NCBI RefSeq assembly: GCF_001661345.1
Contig: NW_017962913.1
Location: 253,428-317,427 of the forward strand
Reading direction: 5' to 3'
Source: Ascoidea rubescens DSM 1968
Taxonomy: Eukaryota; Ascomycota; Saccharomycetes; Ascoideales; Ascoideaceae
Length of the DNA stretch: 64,000 bases
Made by a program: the position numbers and the translations under genes. The notes under the pieces were generated by a model, which was not told where the DNA came from, searched no databases, and was given only the letters and a program-made list of their open reading frames with translations. Each line of letters opens with the position of its first letter. Position 1 is the first letter of the stretch. Positions 22,261 through 32,271 of the stretch are shown here, in pieces.

Positions 22261-23343
22261 ATGGCTATAGATTTAGACTCCCAATCTTATTCCGACTATT
22301 GCAATCCAGAAAATGAAATTTCAAAGGTCTTATTAATCGGTGCAGGAGGTGTTGGTGCTGTTGTTGCTTATTCGTTAGACTACAATCAGAAATGCAGTGT
22401 ATCACTTGTTGTGAGAAGAGATTATCCTGTGGTTAGCAAAGAGGGTTATCAATTTGATTCAATTGATTATGGGAAGATTTCAAATTGGAAACCTAGAGAT
22501 GGGTCTATTTTTGCTAATATATCGGATGCAATTAAAGATAAACCATATGATTACATTTTAATTTCAACTAAAAACTTGCCAGATATAACCAAGTTTGAAA
22601 ATATTATCGAACCTTTAGTGATTGAAAAAAAAACCACGATAATTTTGTTTCAAAATGGGTTTGGTAATGAAGTTCCATTTTTTGAAAAGTACCCAAATAA
22701 TATTATTTTAAGTGGCGTCACATTGATTGGTTCTCATAACGATAATGGGAAAATCCATCAAATTCAAAAGGATAGAACATATGTGAGTTATTTTAATAAC
22801 AAACACATTTCTACAAAGATTCAAGAAAAGAAAACTTTGGATTTCATCTCAATCTATCAAAATTCTACCAATCAAATTATCTATCAGCCAGATGCTCAAT
22901 ATCATAGATATAGAAAATTGGTGTACAATGCCACTTTAAACACTACGTGTGCTATCACTGGTGTTGATGTTGGAAGAATTGATGCATTTGGTGGATTGCA
23001 AACCATAATTGTACCTGCAATGAAAGAGATTATTTCAATCGCAAAGGCTGACGGTGTAAATTTACCTGACGAAATTATAACCGATTTGATTCATTCAGAT
23101 GATGGTGATTATTTTGAACCTTCGATGTTGATTGATGTTAAAAAGGGAAATCCAATGGAATTGGAAGTTATTCTTGGAAATGTGCTAAAAAAGGCTAAGC
23201 TTTTCAATATTGATTGTCCCAAATTATCAATGCTTTATAGTTTATTGTCAATTATTCAATTTAGATTAAAAGAGAAGAAAGGTTTAATTCCAGCATTGCC
23301 AAAAGATAGACCAATCAATCCAGATACAGTTTATCATTTATAA
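22261..23343 (+). CDS. PAN5: 2-dehydropantoate 2-reductase family (ApbA/PanE)
   Basis: NADPH-dependent reduction of ketopantoate to pantoate, a step toward pantothenate and coenzyme A. 360 residues, ATG at 22261. The Rossmann nucleotide-binding motif is clear: KVLLIGAGGVGAVVAYSL (about residues 20-37), followed by LVVRRD, then the family's YDYILISTKNLPD and ILFQNGFGNE. The catalytic lysine of the C-terminal domain is plausibly in HRYRKLVYNATLNTTCAIT, and DYFEPSMLIDVKKGNPMELE supplies the family's substrate-side helix motif. Several fungal paralogues share this fold with differing substrates, so the pantoate role is the best guess rather than proven. Confidence 0.83.
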   Translation: MAIDLDSQSYSDYCNPENEISKVLLIGAGGVGAVVAYSLDYNQKCSVSLVVRRDYPVVSKEGYQFDSIDYGKISNWKPRDGSIFANISDAIKDKPYDYILISTKNLPDITKFENIIEPLVIEKKTTIILFQNGFGNEVPFFEKYPNNIILSGVTLIGSHNDNGKIHQIQKDRTYVSYFNNKHISTKIQEKKTLDFISIYQNSTNQIIYQPDAQYHRYRKLVYNATLNTTCAITGVDVGRIDAFGGLQTIIVPAMKEIISIAKADGVNLPDEIITDLIHSDDGDYFEPSMLIDVKKGNPMELEVILGNVLKKAKLFNIDCPKLSMLYSLLSIIQFRLKEKKGLIPALPKDRPINPDTVYHL

Positions 23344-23588
23344 AATCATATCATATCGGGATTTTTCAGACTAGTTTCCCCAAAATAATTTCAATAGAAA
23401 TAAAATCAATAGAAGTTGTTTTTAATTATACTATTTAATACAAATTTGTAGATAATTGAAAATAAGAGATAAAATAAAAAAAAATAAAATAAACAATTAA
23501 TTGATTCATTAACAGAGAGAATTACAAAGATAAAAATAAAATAAAATAAAATAAAATAAAATAAAAATTAGCAGATGGTCAACATAAA

Positions 23589-24275
23589 TTAACAACAACA
23601 CTTGGAAACTGGGGCAGCTACTTTGGTAAAAGATTTCTTATTCACCACTGCTAAAGGCTCATATCCGAAAAGTAATTTGCCAAAGAAACAACCCAATATG
23701 CAAGTGATAATAATATAACCATTATAATACATCCATAACAACATAATTAAATAAGAACAAGTCCATTCCACCATAAAAAACAATGATTTTAGTGAATGTT
23801 CAGCAATACTGGGCATAATCACCACATCATCTGCATTATGTGATTTTTTAGCTGTAAATAACCAAGAGTGACTTAAAACTTTGAAAATTGGTCCAAAAAA
23901 TCCCCCAATTACACCACTGCTATTTTTATTAGCAGCTATATTTTTCTCATTGATGTCTTCGTTATCAGTGCTATCTCCCAACTTGATTTTTTCATTCTCG
24001 CAATTGTCGACATTATCACAAACAATCTGTAATTGAGCAGTCTTGTAATCAACAATAGCATTATCGTACTCTTTGACGACTCTGTGAACCCAATAGTAAG
24101 CCAATATAAAGAAGAAAACCCCAATACAACTTCCAGCAAACATGCTCTTTGACCTTACATGCCACGATCTTGCAAGAAAACATGAATCAATAGTGTACCA
24201 ATTCCACAACATGGAAATCTTGCACGAAGCACTTGTACTACTACTACTACTGCTGCTGCTACTTGACATATCCAT
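23589..24275 (-). CDS. CTR3: High-affinity copper transporter, Ctr3 type
   Basis: Plasma-membrane Cu(I) uptake channel forming trimers. 228 residues; ATG at 24275 is followed by a poly-Ser N-terminus poor in methionine. The Ctr3 signature CKISMLWNWYTIDSCFLARS (about residues 18-37) is nearly identical to S. cerevisiae Ctr3. Three membrane segments follow: the first at about 45-65, then a cytosolic loop, then the second with the copper-selective MxxxM (MLLWM) and the third with GxxxG (GCFFG). The C-terminus ends in a Cys cluster (SKCCC), as in Ctr3. It is divergent from a paralogue across a 559-bp promoter with Mac1-type sites. Confidence 0.94.
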   Translation of the reverse strand: MDMSSSSSSSSSSTSASCKISMLWNWYTIDSCFLARSWHVRSKSMFAGSCIGVFFFILAYYWVHRVVKEYDNAIVDYKTAQLQIVCDNVDNCENEKIKLGDSTDNEDINEKNIAANKNSSGVIGGFFGPIFKVLSHSWLFTAKKSHNADDVVIMPSIAEHSLKSLFFMVEWTCSYLIMLLWMYYNGYIIITCILGCFFGKLLFGYEPLAVVNKKSFTKVAAPVSKCCC

Positions 24276-24494
24276 CTTGAAATGCTGTTTCTATAGTATT
24301 ATATTCTGTTTGATTTAGCTGTTTGTTAGAGACACAAGGATTGAAAGCGAAAACTAATCTGTGCTACAAAAGAATGGAACTGGCTCAATTATATATCATT
24401 TCCTCGAAGAAAGCCACTTCATGGAAACAATTCAGTAACAGTCCTTTAAAGGAATATATTAGTTTTCTCATCAAGAGGTGATTGAATATATCCA

Positions 24495-24502
24495 CGAGCA
24501 AA
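24495..24502 (-). promoter_or_regulatory. Mac1-type CuRE 1
   Basis: Reads TTTGCTCG on the minus strand, matching TTTGC(T/G)C(A/G). Confidence 0.6.
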
Positions 24503-24628
24503 TTTGACAGTTTTAGGAAGTAATATTACTGTTTTTTTGGAAATCTTGTTTAGTAAACAGCCCCCAGTCTGCACCAGCATTTTTGCACATTGAAAACAGG
24601 GCCCTGTTCGGCCACAACGATCACAAAG

Positions 24629-24636
24629 CGAGCAAA
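24629..24636 (-). promoter_or_regulatory. Mac1-type CuRE 2
   Basis: Reads TTTGCTCG on the minus strand, 34 bp from the oppositely oriented third copy. Inverted pairs are typical of Mac1 targets. Confidence 0.6.
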
Positions 24637-24669
24637 TATTTCTTTTTTGAAGATTCTTTTCTTTGGAAA

Positions 24670-24677
24670 TTTGCTCA
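24670..24677 (+). promoter_or_regulatory. Mac1-type CuRE 3
   Basis: Reads TTTGCTCA on the plus strand, 158 bp upstream of the plus-strand transporter ATG. Confidence 0.6.
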
Positions 24678-24834
24678 AAAACAGCTCTGGTGAAGATGCT
24701 TTGATGAAGTTATTCTCTTCTCTTTCCCAGATCTAGCTCGATGTGGGAGCAGATATATAAGCTCTGCTGTTTCCTGATGTTGATGCTGGACCACTTCACC
24801 AACTCTTACTTCCTTTAATACTGGTTCTGTGAAA

Positions 24835-25629
24835 ATGCAATCGATGAGTGAAATGGATATGGATATGCAAATGTCGACAAGCCTTATCAGCTCTGCTACT
24901 TCGATGGTGATGAACATGGCTTCTTCCTCGATGGATCATTCAATGGACCATTCAATGCATATGGCAGCTACAACCTCCTCTTCAATGGAAATGAATATGG
25001 CTTCTGCGACTGCTACTTCCTCTGCTGCTCACTCGCATTCCTCTGGCTCATCTTGCAAAATGAGTATGCTTTGGAATTGGTATTCTATTGATACTTGCTT
25101 GATCTCGAGAACTTGGAAAAATGATACCAAGGCAAAATTTGCTGGTTCGTGTGTTGGTGTATTTTTCCTCTTAATCGCTGTTCAATGGTTTAGAAGAGTA
25201 ATGAGAGAGTATAAGAGAACCATTCTTCAAAACAAGAAATCCCAACTAGCTAACACAAATATCAGCTCTTTATCCACAAAGACTAATAACTTCAAACTTC
25301 AAAGCTCTCCGATTCAAGATTTTTTGGTTCCCATCTTATCTTGTCTCTCACATAACTGGTTCTGGGCTTTGAATTCTCAAAATGCCATAGTTAAAAATGA
25401 TAACATCTACATATATCCAAACGTTTTGGAACACATTTTTTATTGTGCATTAGACACCATTGAATGGAGTGTTCATCATGTTGTCATGTTGTTGTTTATG
25501 TATTTTAATGGTTATATTTTCATTTCATGTATGGTTGGTGCTATGGTTGGTTACTTTTTATTTCATTACGAACCAATGTCAAAACAGGCTAATTCTACAA
25601 ACGATGAAGAAAAGCGATGCTGCCGTTAA
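24835..25629 (+). CDS. CTR3: High-affinity copper transporter, Ctr3 type with Met-rich N-terminus
   Basis: Second copper transporter, 264 residues; ATG at 24835 is the first methionine codon in the frame. Unlike its divergent partner it has a Met-rich extracellular N-terminus of about 80 residues with many MxM and MxxM clusters (MSEMDMDMQM, MDHSMDHSMHM), the type of Mets motif that collects Cu(I). The Ctr3 core then follows: CKMSMLWNWYSIDTCLISRT, TM1 AGSCVGVFFLLIAVQWF, TM2 with MLLFM (MxxxM) and TM3 with GAMVG (GxxxG). It ends in KRCCR, a Cys pair. It looks like a duplicate that gained or kept the metal-harvesting tail while the other copy has poly-Ser instead. Confidence 0.94.
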   Translation: MQSMSEMDMDMQMSTSLISSATSMVMNMASSSMDHSMDHSMHMAATTSSSMEMNMASATATSSAAHSHSSGSSCKMSMLWNWYSIDTCLISRTWKNDTKAKFAGSCVGVFFLLIAVQWFRRVMREYKRTILQNKKSQLANTNISSLSTKTNNFKLQSSPIQDFLVPILSCLSHNWFWALNSQNAIVKNDNIYIYPNVLEHIFYCALDTIEWSVHHVVMLLFMYFNGYIFISCMVGAMVGYFLFHYEPMSKQANSTNDEEKRCCR

Positions 25630-25775
25630 TACCTTTGATCTTTATTGTATGTGCAGCTTTTCTTTTCTCTCTTTTATTTGCTTCTTTAACGTCATTTTGT
25701 ATAATTTCTATTTCCTAGTTTAGCTTATCCATTTTCCAAATCTATGAAAAAACACCTAATCCTAATGTTTTATTC

Positions 25776-28076
25776 TTATCTTCTACTAAAATTACTCATT
25801 AAATCAAATATCGAACTTTGTGTACTTGTATCTTTAGAAGCTATTTTCCTTCCACGACCTCTAGTGGTTTTTCTGCTCGAAACACTTCTTCGGCCTCTAT
25901 TACTAGCTCCTGCTCTGCTTCTCCCTCTAACTGATCTTGATTTGGGTTTTGGAACTTCAACCATTTCCATTTCCAAATCCTCTTCTGCTTCATCATCATT
26001 TTCCTCTTGTTTATCTTCTGCTCCACTTTCGTCACTTGAAAAATGTTCTGATGGCGATTCTTCAGAACTTTCATTCTGTATTTTTTTTCTGTTTCTTCTA
26101 CTTTTTTGTCCTTTATCTTTTCTACCATCATAAACAGCTATCTCATCAATCTCTTCATCCAAATTATAAGATACAGCCGTATTTCGTTTTCGAAACCTTG
26201 ACGTAGGTCTTGAGATATTTTTTTCAACTCCAGCAACATCTTCCGTTTCACTATCTGAGACTCTGAGAGCAACATCATAATCTTGATTTTTACCAGTTTG
26301 TTTTTTATTTGATGCAATTTTCGATGGCCTAATTGCAGTCTCTTTAAATTGTTGCCGAGAACTCTTGAGCCTTCTAGAATTTCTAGTTTCAGCTACTCTT
26401 TGTAAAATTTCCTCATCGCTATCAATATCTAATACATTTTCTTTGCTTTTAACGATACTCTTTCTTGTGCCACTTCCCAATTTCTTTTTCTCATTTTTCA
26501 ATTCCAGAATGATGTTCATACCTTCTGTGACTTCAGCCTTCATCAATAATTTAAAATCGTTTTTCAATTCAGTATCAATAAATTCCTTCAACGCTTGTTT
26601 ATCTTCTTTGTCAACAAATCTTTTAACTGCCTCATTGATTCCATCTTCAGATAATAAAGATAATTCAGAATCCTTCAAAAAACTATTCACCAAGTTTTGA
26701 ACTTCCAATTTGATGTTGACATCATTTCTATTCTCATCATCACTATCATCTCCTCTTTTCGATGTGCCCCTTCTATTGCTTGCAAAACTTTTTTTTCTAT
26801 AAAACTGAACAACATTATTGACATTTGCAATACGCCCAACAAATCTATTACTAAATCTTCTAGGATTTTCTACTTCATAACCTCCACTATAATCAACTCT
26901 TAATCTGATTAAAGGTAAAGGGAATTTTGAATCTATCCTCTTTTTTCTTTCCTCTTCCTTTTCCTCTTCCTTTTCCTCTTCCTCTTCCTCTTCCTCATTA
27001 TCTTCAAATATTTCTGCATTTTGCGTCACCCACTGCTCTTTTGCCTTTTCAATTAAACTCTCAGTTTCATTAATTAAATATCGCGTAATCTCTGATTTGG
27101 TTGTTGGCCCAGGAATAATTCCAGAGTTTTTTAAAGATATTTCGGCCATTATAAATGGTCTAATTGTTTCAAGTTTTATAGGTTCGATACTATAATCCAA
27201 CTGATTTATTGATAAAACAAAAACTTTTTTTTCTACTGCCTCACCTTCGCATAACGATGTGGCAATAGAAGAACCAGGCTGCAAAGTATTAAATCCAGTT
27301 TGGCTATTTGTAACAGTGTATGGAATGCATTCATGTTCATGGCCCCAAATTACCAAATCTAAAAACTTTGGTAAAAACTCCTCTGGTAGGTATGCTGTAT
27401 TAACATGAGCAAAATGATTTTGGTGCACACACATGAGATTAAACCATTCATTTGATCTTATTGTTGGTGTTAAAAATTTAACTCCCCCATCTCGAAATGT
27501 TTTAAACAATCTTTCATCTCTAACACTTGCCATGCCAAACAAGCTCAATTTAGTTAGGCCTTTTTGGAATAACAAAGGACGAATATTAATTCTATCACTT
27601 TGTAAAACCTTGCCAAAGTGGTTTACAAACCCACAAACCGATAAAACATCCATTGGAGCCAAAAGACCATCGCCACTAATATCATCATGATTCCCACTAA
27701 TCGAAAAAATTGGAATTGATATATTGAGGTTTGGATCTTCATAATTCACCATGTTGATTCCATCGTCTAGAGATAGACTTGGGTCACTGAGTAATTCCAA
27801 TTCGCAGGGCTTGTCCCCAAAACAGTTCATTCTGATCGACCTCATTACATGATATAAAGACTTCTTTGAGGGCTTGTTGACATGAAACAAATCTCCAGAC
27901 TGAAGAATCATATCCACATCCTGATCTTTGGCTATTTTCAACACTTCATCAAAGGATTGCCATGAATCATTTCCAGTGATTGGGTCATTCTCATTGTATC
28001 CAACATGGTTGTCTGTTGTTATCAATATCCTGATAGTATCATCAGAAGGCTGTATGGGATTCGAGACTTGTGGCAT
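25776..28076 (-). CDS. MRE11: DNA double-strand break repair nuclease Mre11
   Basis: Mn-dependent nuclease of the Mre11-Rad50-Xrs2 complex, acting in end resection, telomere maintenance and checkpoint signalling. 766 residues; ATG at 28076, the preceding frame having no ATG. Phosphoesterase motifs are intact: [13 protein letters not shown] (about residues 20-32), [30 protein letters not shown] and [11 protein letters not shown]. An added acidic run ([20 protein letters not shown], near residues 360-385) sits in the capping region. The C-terminal 250 residues are charged and end in an Arg/Gly-rich tract ([16 protein letters not shown]), which in this family contributes to DNA binding. It is followed on the same strand by CUS1 241 bp upstream. 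Confidence 0.97.
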   Translation of the reverse strand: MPQVSNPIQPSDDTIRILITTDNHVGYNENDPITGNDSWQSFDEVLKIAKDQDVDMILQSGDLFHVNKPSKKSLYHVMRSIRMNCFGDKPCELELLSDPSLSLDDGINMVNYEDPNLNISIPIFSISGNHDDISGDGLLAPMDVLSVCGFVNHFGKVLQSDRINIRPLLFQKGLTKLSLFGMASVRDERLFKTFRDGGVKFLTPTIRSNEWFNLMCVHQNHFAHVNTAYLPEEFLPKFLDLVIWGHEHECIPYTVTNSQTGFNTLQPGSSIATSLCEGEAVEKKVFVLSINQLDYSIEPIKLETIRPFIMAEISLKNSGIIPGPTTKSEITRYLINETESLIEKAKEQWVTQNAEIFEDNEEEEEEEEKEEEKEEERKKRIDSKFPLPLIRLRVDYSGGYEVENPRRFSNRFVGRIANVNNVVQFYRKKSFASNRRGTSKRGDDSDDENRNDVNIKLEVQNLVNSFLKDSELSLLSEDGINEAVKRFVDKEDKQALKEFIDTELKNDFKLLMKAEVTEGMNIILELKNEKKKLGSGTRKSIVKSKENVLDIDSDEEILQRVAETRNSRRLKSSRQQFKETAIRPSKIASNKKQTGKNQDYDVALRVSDSETEDVAGVEKNISRPTSRFRKRNTAVSYNLDEEIDEIAVYDGRKDKGQKSRRNRKKIQNESSEESPSEHFSSDESGAEDKQEENDDEAEEDLEMEMVEVPKPKSRSVRGRSRAGASNRGRRSVSSRKTTRGRGRKIASKDTSTQSSIFDLMSNFSRR

Positions 28077-28317
28077 TAGAAACAAAGCAAGATATCTTTA
28101 CCAATTTCACTATTTTCACTTTTGAAGGTTGAAAAAAAGAATCCGATCAAAGTTTTCTCCGCTTAATATTTATGCATTGAAAATGCCAGGGGCCTAAGAT
28201 TTGGTCTAACATATCTATTGAATATAATACAATTGCAATTTACAATTACAATTACAGTTGTAATTGTAGCTAGCGATATATGTATATGTAACTATAAACT
28301 TTTGGTTGTAATTATGA

Positions 28318-30165
28318 TCAAAACTTGAAGTCGTTTTGATATTTGGAACGATCATATCTTTTTCTTTTTGAGGTGGAATCATTGTTGTTATCTTTAGTAT
28401 TCTGTTTTTGATTTTGATTTTGATTTTGATTTTGATTTTGATTTTGACTTTGATTTTGACTTGGTAATCTATATGTATGTTTGCCTTTCCTTGAATCAGA
28501 GTATTTTTCTTCTTCCAATACTTGATATAATACCTTTGGTTTATTATCTTCTTTTTCTGATTTTGATTTATCATATAATGATGGCATGTCTATATCATCA
28601 AGAGAAGCAGTAGTTCCAAATTCAATTATAGGAACAGCTTCAACATCATTTTCTTTATAATTATTGCTGTCTTCATCACTGTCGTTATCACTTTCACTAC
28701 TTGAATTTATTTTTGCATCAACATCAACATCACCTTCTTCTTCTTCCTCATCATTTTCATCTTCTTCCTCATCTTCTTTAAGTTTGCCCCATCCAGTGGG
28801 TTGAATTGGAACTAATAATGCATTGTTTTTAGCTTCATTAATGCTATCTTCATTACGATTATTTGTATATTGATTACTAAAGTCAGGAACATTGATTCCT
28901 GGAATAACTAAATTGGGATAACTAGGAGGAGTTCCAAATCGCTGCATATTCATTATCCAGGGAGGAAGAGCACCTTCTGGTATTCCCAATGCATAATATA
29001 ATCTTTTTGATAATTTTCCTGGTCTAAAATCCGAGATTTCAATTTCATCATTTTCTCTTCCTTCATAATAGAGTTGGCCATATTTCAACAATTTTGGTTT
29101 TTTTTGATATTTGAAAAACGCTTGATGTAATTTTTGATAATCAATATCAATTTTCCCCATTTTGGGTTGAGTTTTTTCTCTTGTTCTTTGTTTTAAAGTT
29201 GATTCGTTTAATTGAGTTGTATCTCTCATATCGGTTATACCAGTATTACGTATGAATTCAGGTAATTCAAAGGGCTTCTTTTCGATACCTCTTTTTGAAG
29301 ATAAATATTCTCTTTTAATTTGCCAATGGAAGGGAATCGGTACTATGTTCTTTAAGCATTTAATTTGAACCAATAGTTTTGGATATGGGGCGTCAACATC
29401 AAACCATTCAACCATTTCGGGTCTTTTGGCTTCGACTTTTAATACGGATAAAGGAATTTTATTTAATTTCCGTAATTTTCTTTTACTTAGTTTTTCAAGT
29501 TGATTTTCATTATTATTATTATTGGTACTGGTATTTTTGTGATTAGTATTATTATTGGAAAATTCGGAGGTGGGATCTAAACCCTGCTCCAACTCTAAAA
29601 TAGAGTTGGATAAAGGTTTTTCATCATCACTATAAAACATATCTTCTTTATCATTGGATTGATTTTTATCTTTAATATCATCTTTGGAGTCAGAAAATTC
29701 ATCAGCATTAAATTTGTCAAAGACCTTTTTAAAGTCTTGGTAAGTTGGGTCACTTAAATATTTATCAATTTCAGATTGGAATATTTTTCCATTACTCTGG
29801 TTGTATGGGAGAAATTCATCATCATCGTTGATATCATTGGGAAGAGTATTATCATCATAAATATTGCCTTCATTGAGACTCATTTTAATGGATTCTAAGA
29901 ATGCATCTGCCTGTATTTTTCCAGAAGATACACTATTGTTTACATTTTTAAGCTGTGCTATATCTTTATTTAAGACTATTTGGTTAAATTGATCTTTATT
30001 ATTTATATTATCGGATTGAACATTCTGGGTATTATTTTTAATATCATTTTTAATGTCATTTTTAATGTCATTTTTCAATTTGGTTATTTCTTCGTTAGCT
30101 ATCAATTTCTTGAGTTTTGCTCTTTCTCTTCTTAATTGGTTTTTTGATTTTTTCACTTTTGACAT
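28318..30165 (-). CDS. CUS1: U2 snRNP SF3b subunit Cus1 (SF3B2/SAP145)
   Basis: Component of SF3b in the U2 snRNP, needed for branch-site recognition and prespliceosome assembly. 615 residues against 436 in S. cerevisiae; the excess is Asn/Asp-rich sequence at both ends. The conserved core runs about residues 235-425: RPEMVEWFDVDAPYPKLLVQ, VPIPFHWQIKREYLSSKRGI, LPEFIRNTGITDMR, then the proline-rich PSP domain RPGKLSKRLYYALGIPEGAL followed by PPWIMNMQRFGTPPSYPNL. Near the C-terminus a hexanucleotide repeat encodes alternating Gln-Asn (about 28410-28460). A dense acidic stretch precedes it. The start at 30165 gives a Lys/Arg-rich N-terminus (MSKVKKSKNQLRRERAKLKK) that matches the family. Confidence 0.95.
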   Translation of the reverse strand: MSKVKKSKNQLRRERAKLKKLIANEEITKLKNDIKNDIKNDIKNNTQNVQSDNINNKDQFNQIVLNKDIAQLKNVNNSVSSGKIQADAFLESIKMSLNEGNIYDDNTLPNDINDDDEFLPYNQSNGKIFQSEIDKYLSDPTYQDFKKVFDKFNADEFSDSKDDIKDKNQSNDKEDMFYSDDEKPLSNSILELEQGLDPTSEFSNNNTNHKNTSTNNNNNENQLEKLSKRKLRKLNKIPLSVLKVEAKRPEMVEWFDVDAPYPKLLVQIKCLKNIVPIPFHWQIKREYLSSKRGIEKKPFELPEFIRNTGITDMRDTTQLNESTLKQRTREKTQPKMGKIDIDYQKLHQAFFKYQKKPKLLKYGQLYYEGRENDEIEISDFRPGKLSKRLYYALGIPEGALPPWIMNMQRFGTPPSYPNLVIPGINVPDFSNQYTNNRNEDSINEAKNNALLVPIQPTGWGKLKEDEEEDENDEEEEEGDVDVDAKINSSSESDNDSDEDSNNYKENDVEAVPIIEFGTTASLDDIDMPSLYDKSKSEKEDNKPKVLYQVLEEEKYSDSRKGKHTYRLPSQNQSQNQNQNQNQNQNQKQNTKDNNNDSTSKRKRYDRSKYQNDFKF

Positions 30166-30391
30166 TATTCAAAGATATTTATTAAAACTATTTAATTGTA
30201 AAATCTATTAAAGATAAATAGAATGAAATGAAATGAAATGACGAAAAGGATTTAAAGATAAAGATGAAAGAAAACCTTCACGAATGCCGGGTAATTTTTT
30301 CTCAGAATGAGGAAGAGAGTTAATGAAGAAGAGTTAATTTTGCAAAGTAAAAAAGATGAAATAAATTTTATGAAAAGAAAACTAGGTCGGC

Positions 30392-30952
30392 TTATGAGAT
30401 TGTTATTTCCTCAGATCCAGCAGGAAGGGAAGATGGATTTATGTTTGAGATAGACTCATTCTCGGTTTTTCTTATTTTGAGTTCCATGTCAGTCAATTTT
30501 TTGGTTATTTTTTCAACTTTTTCCATGATAAAAAGTTTGTTAGTTATTATTTCAAAAAATAAAAAATGCAATGACATAATTGAGAAATTAAATTTGAAAA
30601 TCTATAGAATTTCCAGACTTTTATCAACATACTATTATTGTTTATTTCCAGGTCAGACTCTTCAACTTTTTTCAACTGATGTGAAGAATAAGTTAGTATT
30701 AATAAAGATATGGAAATTGAAAGAAATAAGAAAACATACTAGGTTACCTAAAAGGGTCTCTAAATCAGTAGCCACTTCGAATATCGAAACAGCCTTTTTC
30801 AGCTCACTGGCTTTGAGAAGGTCACTGTGTAAATTCAGGCTGCTGGATAAGCCATGGTTGTTTCCACTGGAATGCAAAGGCTCGTTACTGAAGCTTTCCT
30901 TTGAATTGGGAGAAGCATCGATCAAGGGAGAGGTCTTTGTAGAGGTGCTCAT
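30392..30952 (-). CDS. Small coiled-coil protein with two introns, unknown function
   Basis: Predicted spliced CDS complement(join(30392..30516, 30633..30675, 30740..30952)), 126 residues. Intron 1 (30676-30739): donor GTATGT, branch TACTAAC (30692-30698), acceptor CAG. Intron 2 (30517-30632): donor GTATGT, branch AACTAAC (30539-30545), acceptor AAG, the first AG after the branch. All phases fit and the frame stays open to TGA-free joining; without intron 2 a stop follows soon after the second exon. The protein has a Ser/Asn-rich first half, then helices from SELKKAVSIFEVATDLETLL through KKVEESDLEINNNIEKITKK, a heptad-like coiled coil. I do not recognise it; small BLOC-1, DASH or Mediator subunits have such a shape, but no family motif is visible. 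Confidence 0.55.
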
Positions 30953-31179
30953 GGTGGAGATAGAAGAGAAGAGAGAGGAAGCTCGAGGTGATACGACTTT
31001 GGATTGTTATCAGTTATTTTTGGAGCCAAAACAGGAAAGAGCAGGAGGCCTCTCTGGTTTACGTAATCTGATGCTGGATGCAACGTTTGATGAGTCAGCA
31101 CTGCGGACCAATATATACGCAGGGACTCAGATCCGCAGTGTCTTAATCTGCCGAAGAATTTGGAGCTGGAATTGAATAA

Positions 31180-32271
31180 ATGTTTCAAGAGCACGAAGAG
31201 ATGTTGCTAAGGACTAGCACACAAAGGATATTTGGGGTTAATGCTCTTGGGGGTAGAGCAAGATGGATGCCGGTTTTTTGCTGCAGATATACATCGAACT
31301 TGGGTGAAGGCAGTCTTGTGTCGAAAGACAGGCCAACTGCTTTGATTGAGATTGAAGAGTATTTGGCAGATTGCCAAAAAAGAACAGTGGATACGAAATC
31401 AGCAGTATTTAAGGGAACATTGTATGAGTTGCAGACTAAATACATTTTGGAAAAGTTTCTACATATGTGCAAGATTGTTAGAACCGGGGGATCGTATGAT
31501 GGAGGAGTTGATTTGAAAGGGTATTGGGATTTAAGTGAATATAAAATAAAAAAGATAGAGGATAGTCAAGTACGAAGACTAAATGTTAAGGCGTTAAAAG
31601 GTACTCTGAAGATATATTCATTGGTAACGAGAGAAGAAAATAATCAAGAATATTCAATGAAGAAAACCCCGGCATATGTTCAATGTAAAAATACAGATAA
31701 GAAACTTGCAGCCAAATTATTCCTTGAATTGGTTGGGGTATTTAATAGTATTGTTCCAGTTAATAAGAGAGGGTGTTCATTTTTTTTTGTTGTTTCACCT
31801 ACATCATTAACATATAATGCCTCGAAAGTGGTGTCTACAATAAAAGTACCATTTGTCTTTTTAACTATATCCCGAATAAAATTCAGGGGCATCAGAAATG
31901 GAAAAAGAGAGTATGCATATGAAAATTATTATGGTGGAAATTTATTAAAGTATTATAGAAATGATAAGGCTAAATGTTTGTTGTTAAATTTAAATGATTT
32001 TTTCTCAATTAATAGTTTAATCGAGGGATATTTTGAAAAAAGGGAAAGACTAAATAAAGAAGCTAGAAAAAGCAGTAAAAGTTCAAATGAACAACTAAGT
32101 AAGAAAGTAGCCAAATCAAAGACTGGATTGAAAAATGAAAATACTAATACCACTGATAATAACATTGATAATAACATTGATAATAACATTGATAATAACA
32201 TTGATAATAAAATTGATAATAATACTGATATTGATATTGATAGTGTGAAACCAAAGTCAGTGTTAATTTGA
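31180..32271 (+). CDS. RRG7: Rrg7-like mitochondrial protein with PD-(D/E)XK nuclease-like core
   Basis: Resembles the yeast Rrg7 (DUF2034) family, required for respiratory growth and mitochondrial DNA maintenance. 363 residues from ATG 31180; a second ATG at 31201 gives a more typical targeting peptide (MLLRTSTQRIFGVNALGGRA) and may be the real start. The restriction-endonuclease-like core lies at about residues 75-190: GTLYELQTKYILEKFL supplies the Glu, SYDGGVDLKGYW the Asp, and AYVQCKN the Q-x-K of the motif, so catalysis looks possible. The C-terminus adds an Ile-Asp-Asn-Asn repeat (about 32157-32225) absent from yeast. It is divergent from the small coiled-coil gene, 227 bp apart. Confidence 0.82.
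   Translation: MFQEHEEMLLRTSTQRIFGVNALGGRARWMPVFCCRYTSNLGEGSLVSKDRPTALIEIEEYLADCQKRTVDTKSAVFKGTLYELQTKYILEKFLHMCKIVRTGGSYDGGVDLKGYWDLSEYKIKKIEDSQVRRLNVKALKGTLKIYSLVTREENNQEYSMKKTPAYVQCKNTDKKLAAKLFLELVGVFNSIVPVNKRGCSFFFVVSPTSLTYNASKVVSTIKVPFVFLTISRIKFRGIRNGKREYAYENYYGGNLLKYYRNDKAKCLLLNLNDFFSINSLIEGYFEKRERLNKEARKSSKSSNEQLSKKVAKSKTGLKNENTNTTDNNIDNNIDNNIDNNIDNKIDNNTDIDIDSVKPKSVLI

Larger units (their letters stand above)
24276..24834. promoter_or_regulatory. Shared bidirectional promoter of two copper transporters
   Basis: Contains three perfect TTTGCTC(A/G) copper-responsive elements and one TATA box for each direction (minus-strand TATATAA at 24389-24395, plus-strand TATATAA at 24754-24760). 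In Saccharomyces the Mac1 factor activates CTR1 and CTR3 through such elements under copper starvation; the same control is inferred here. Confidence 0.7.
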
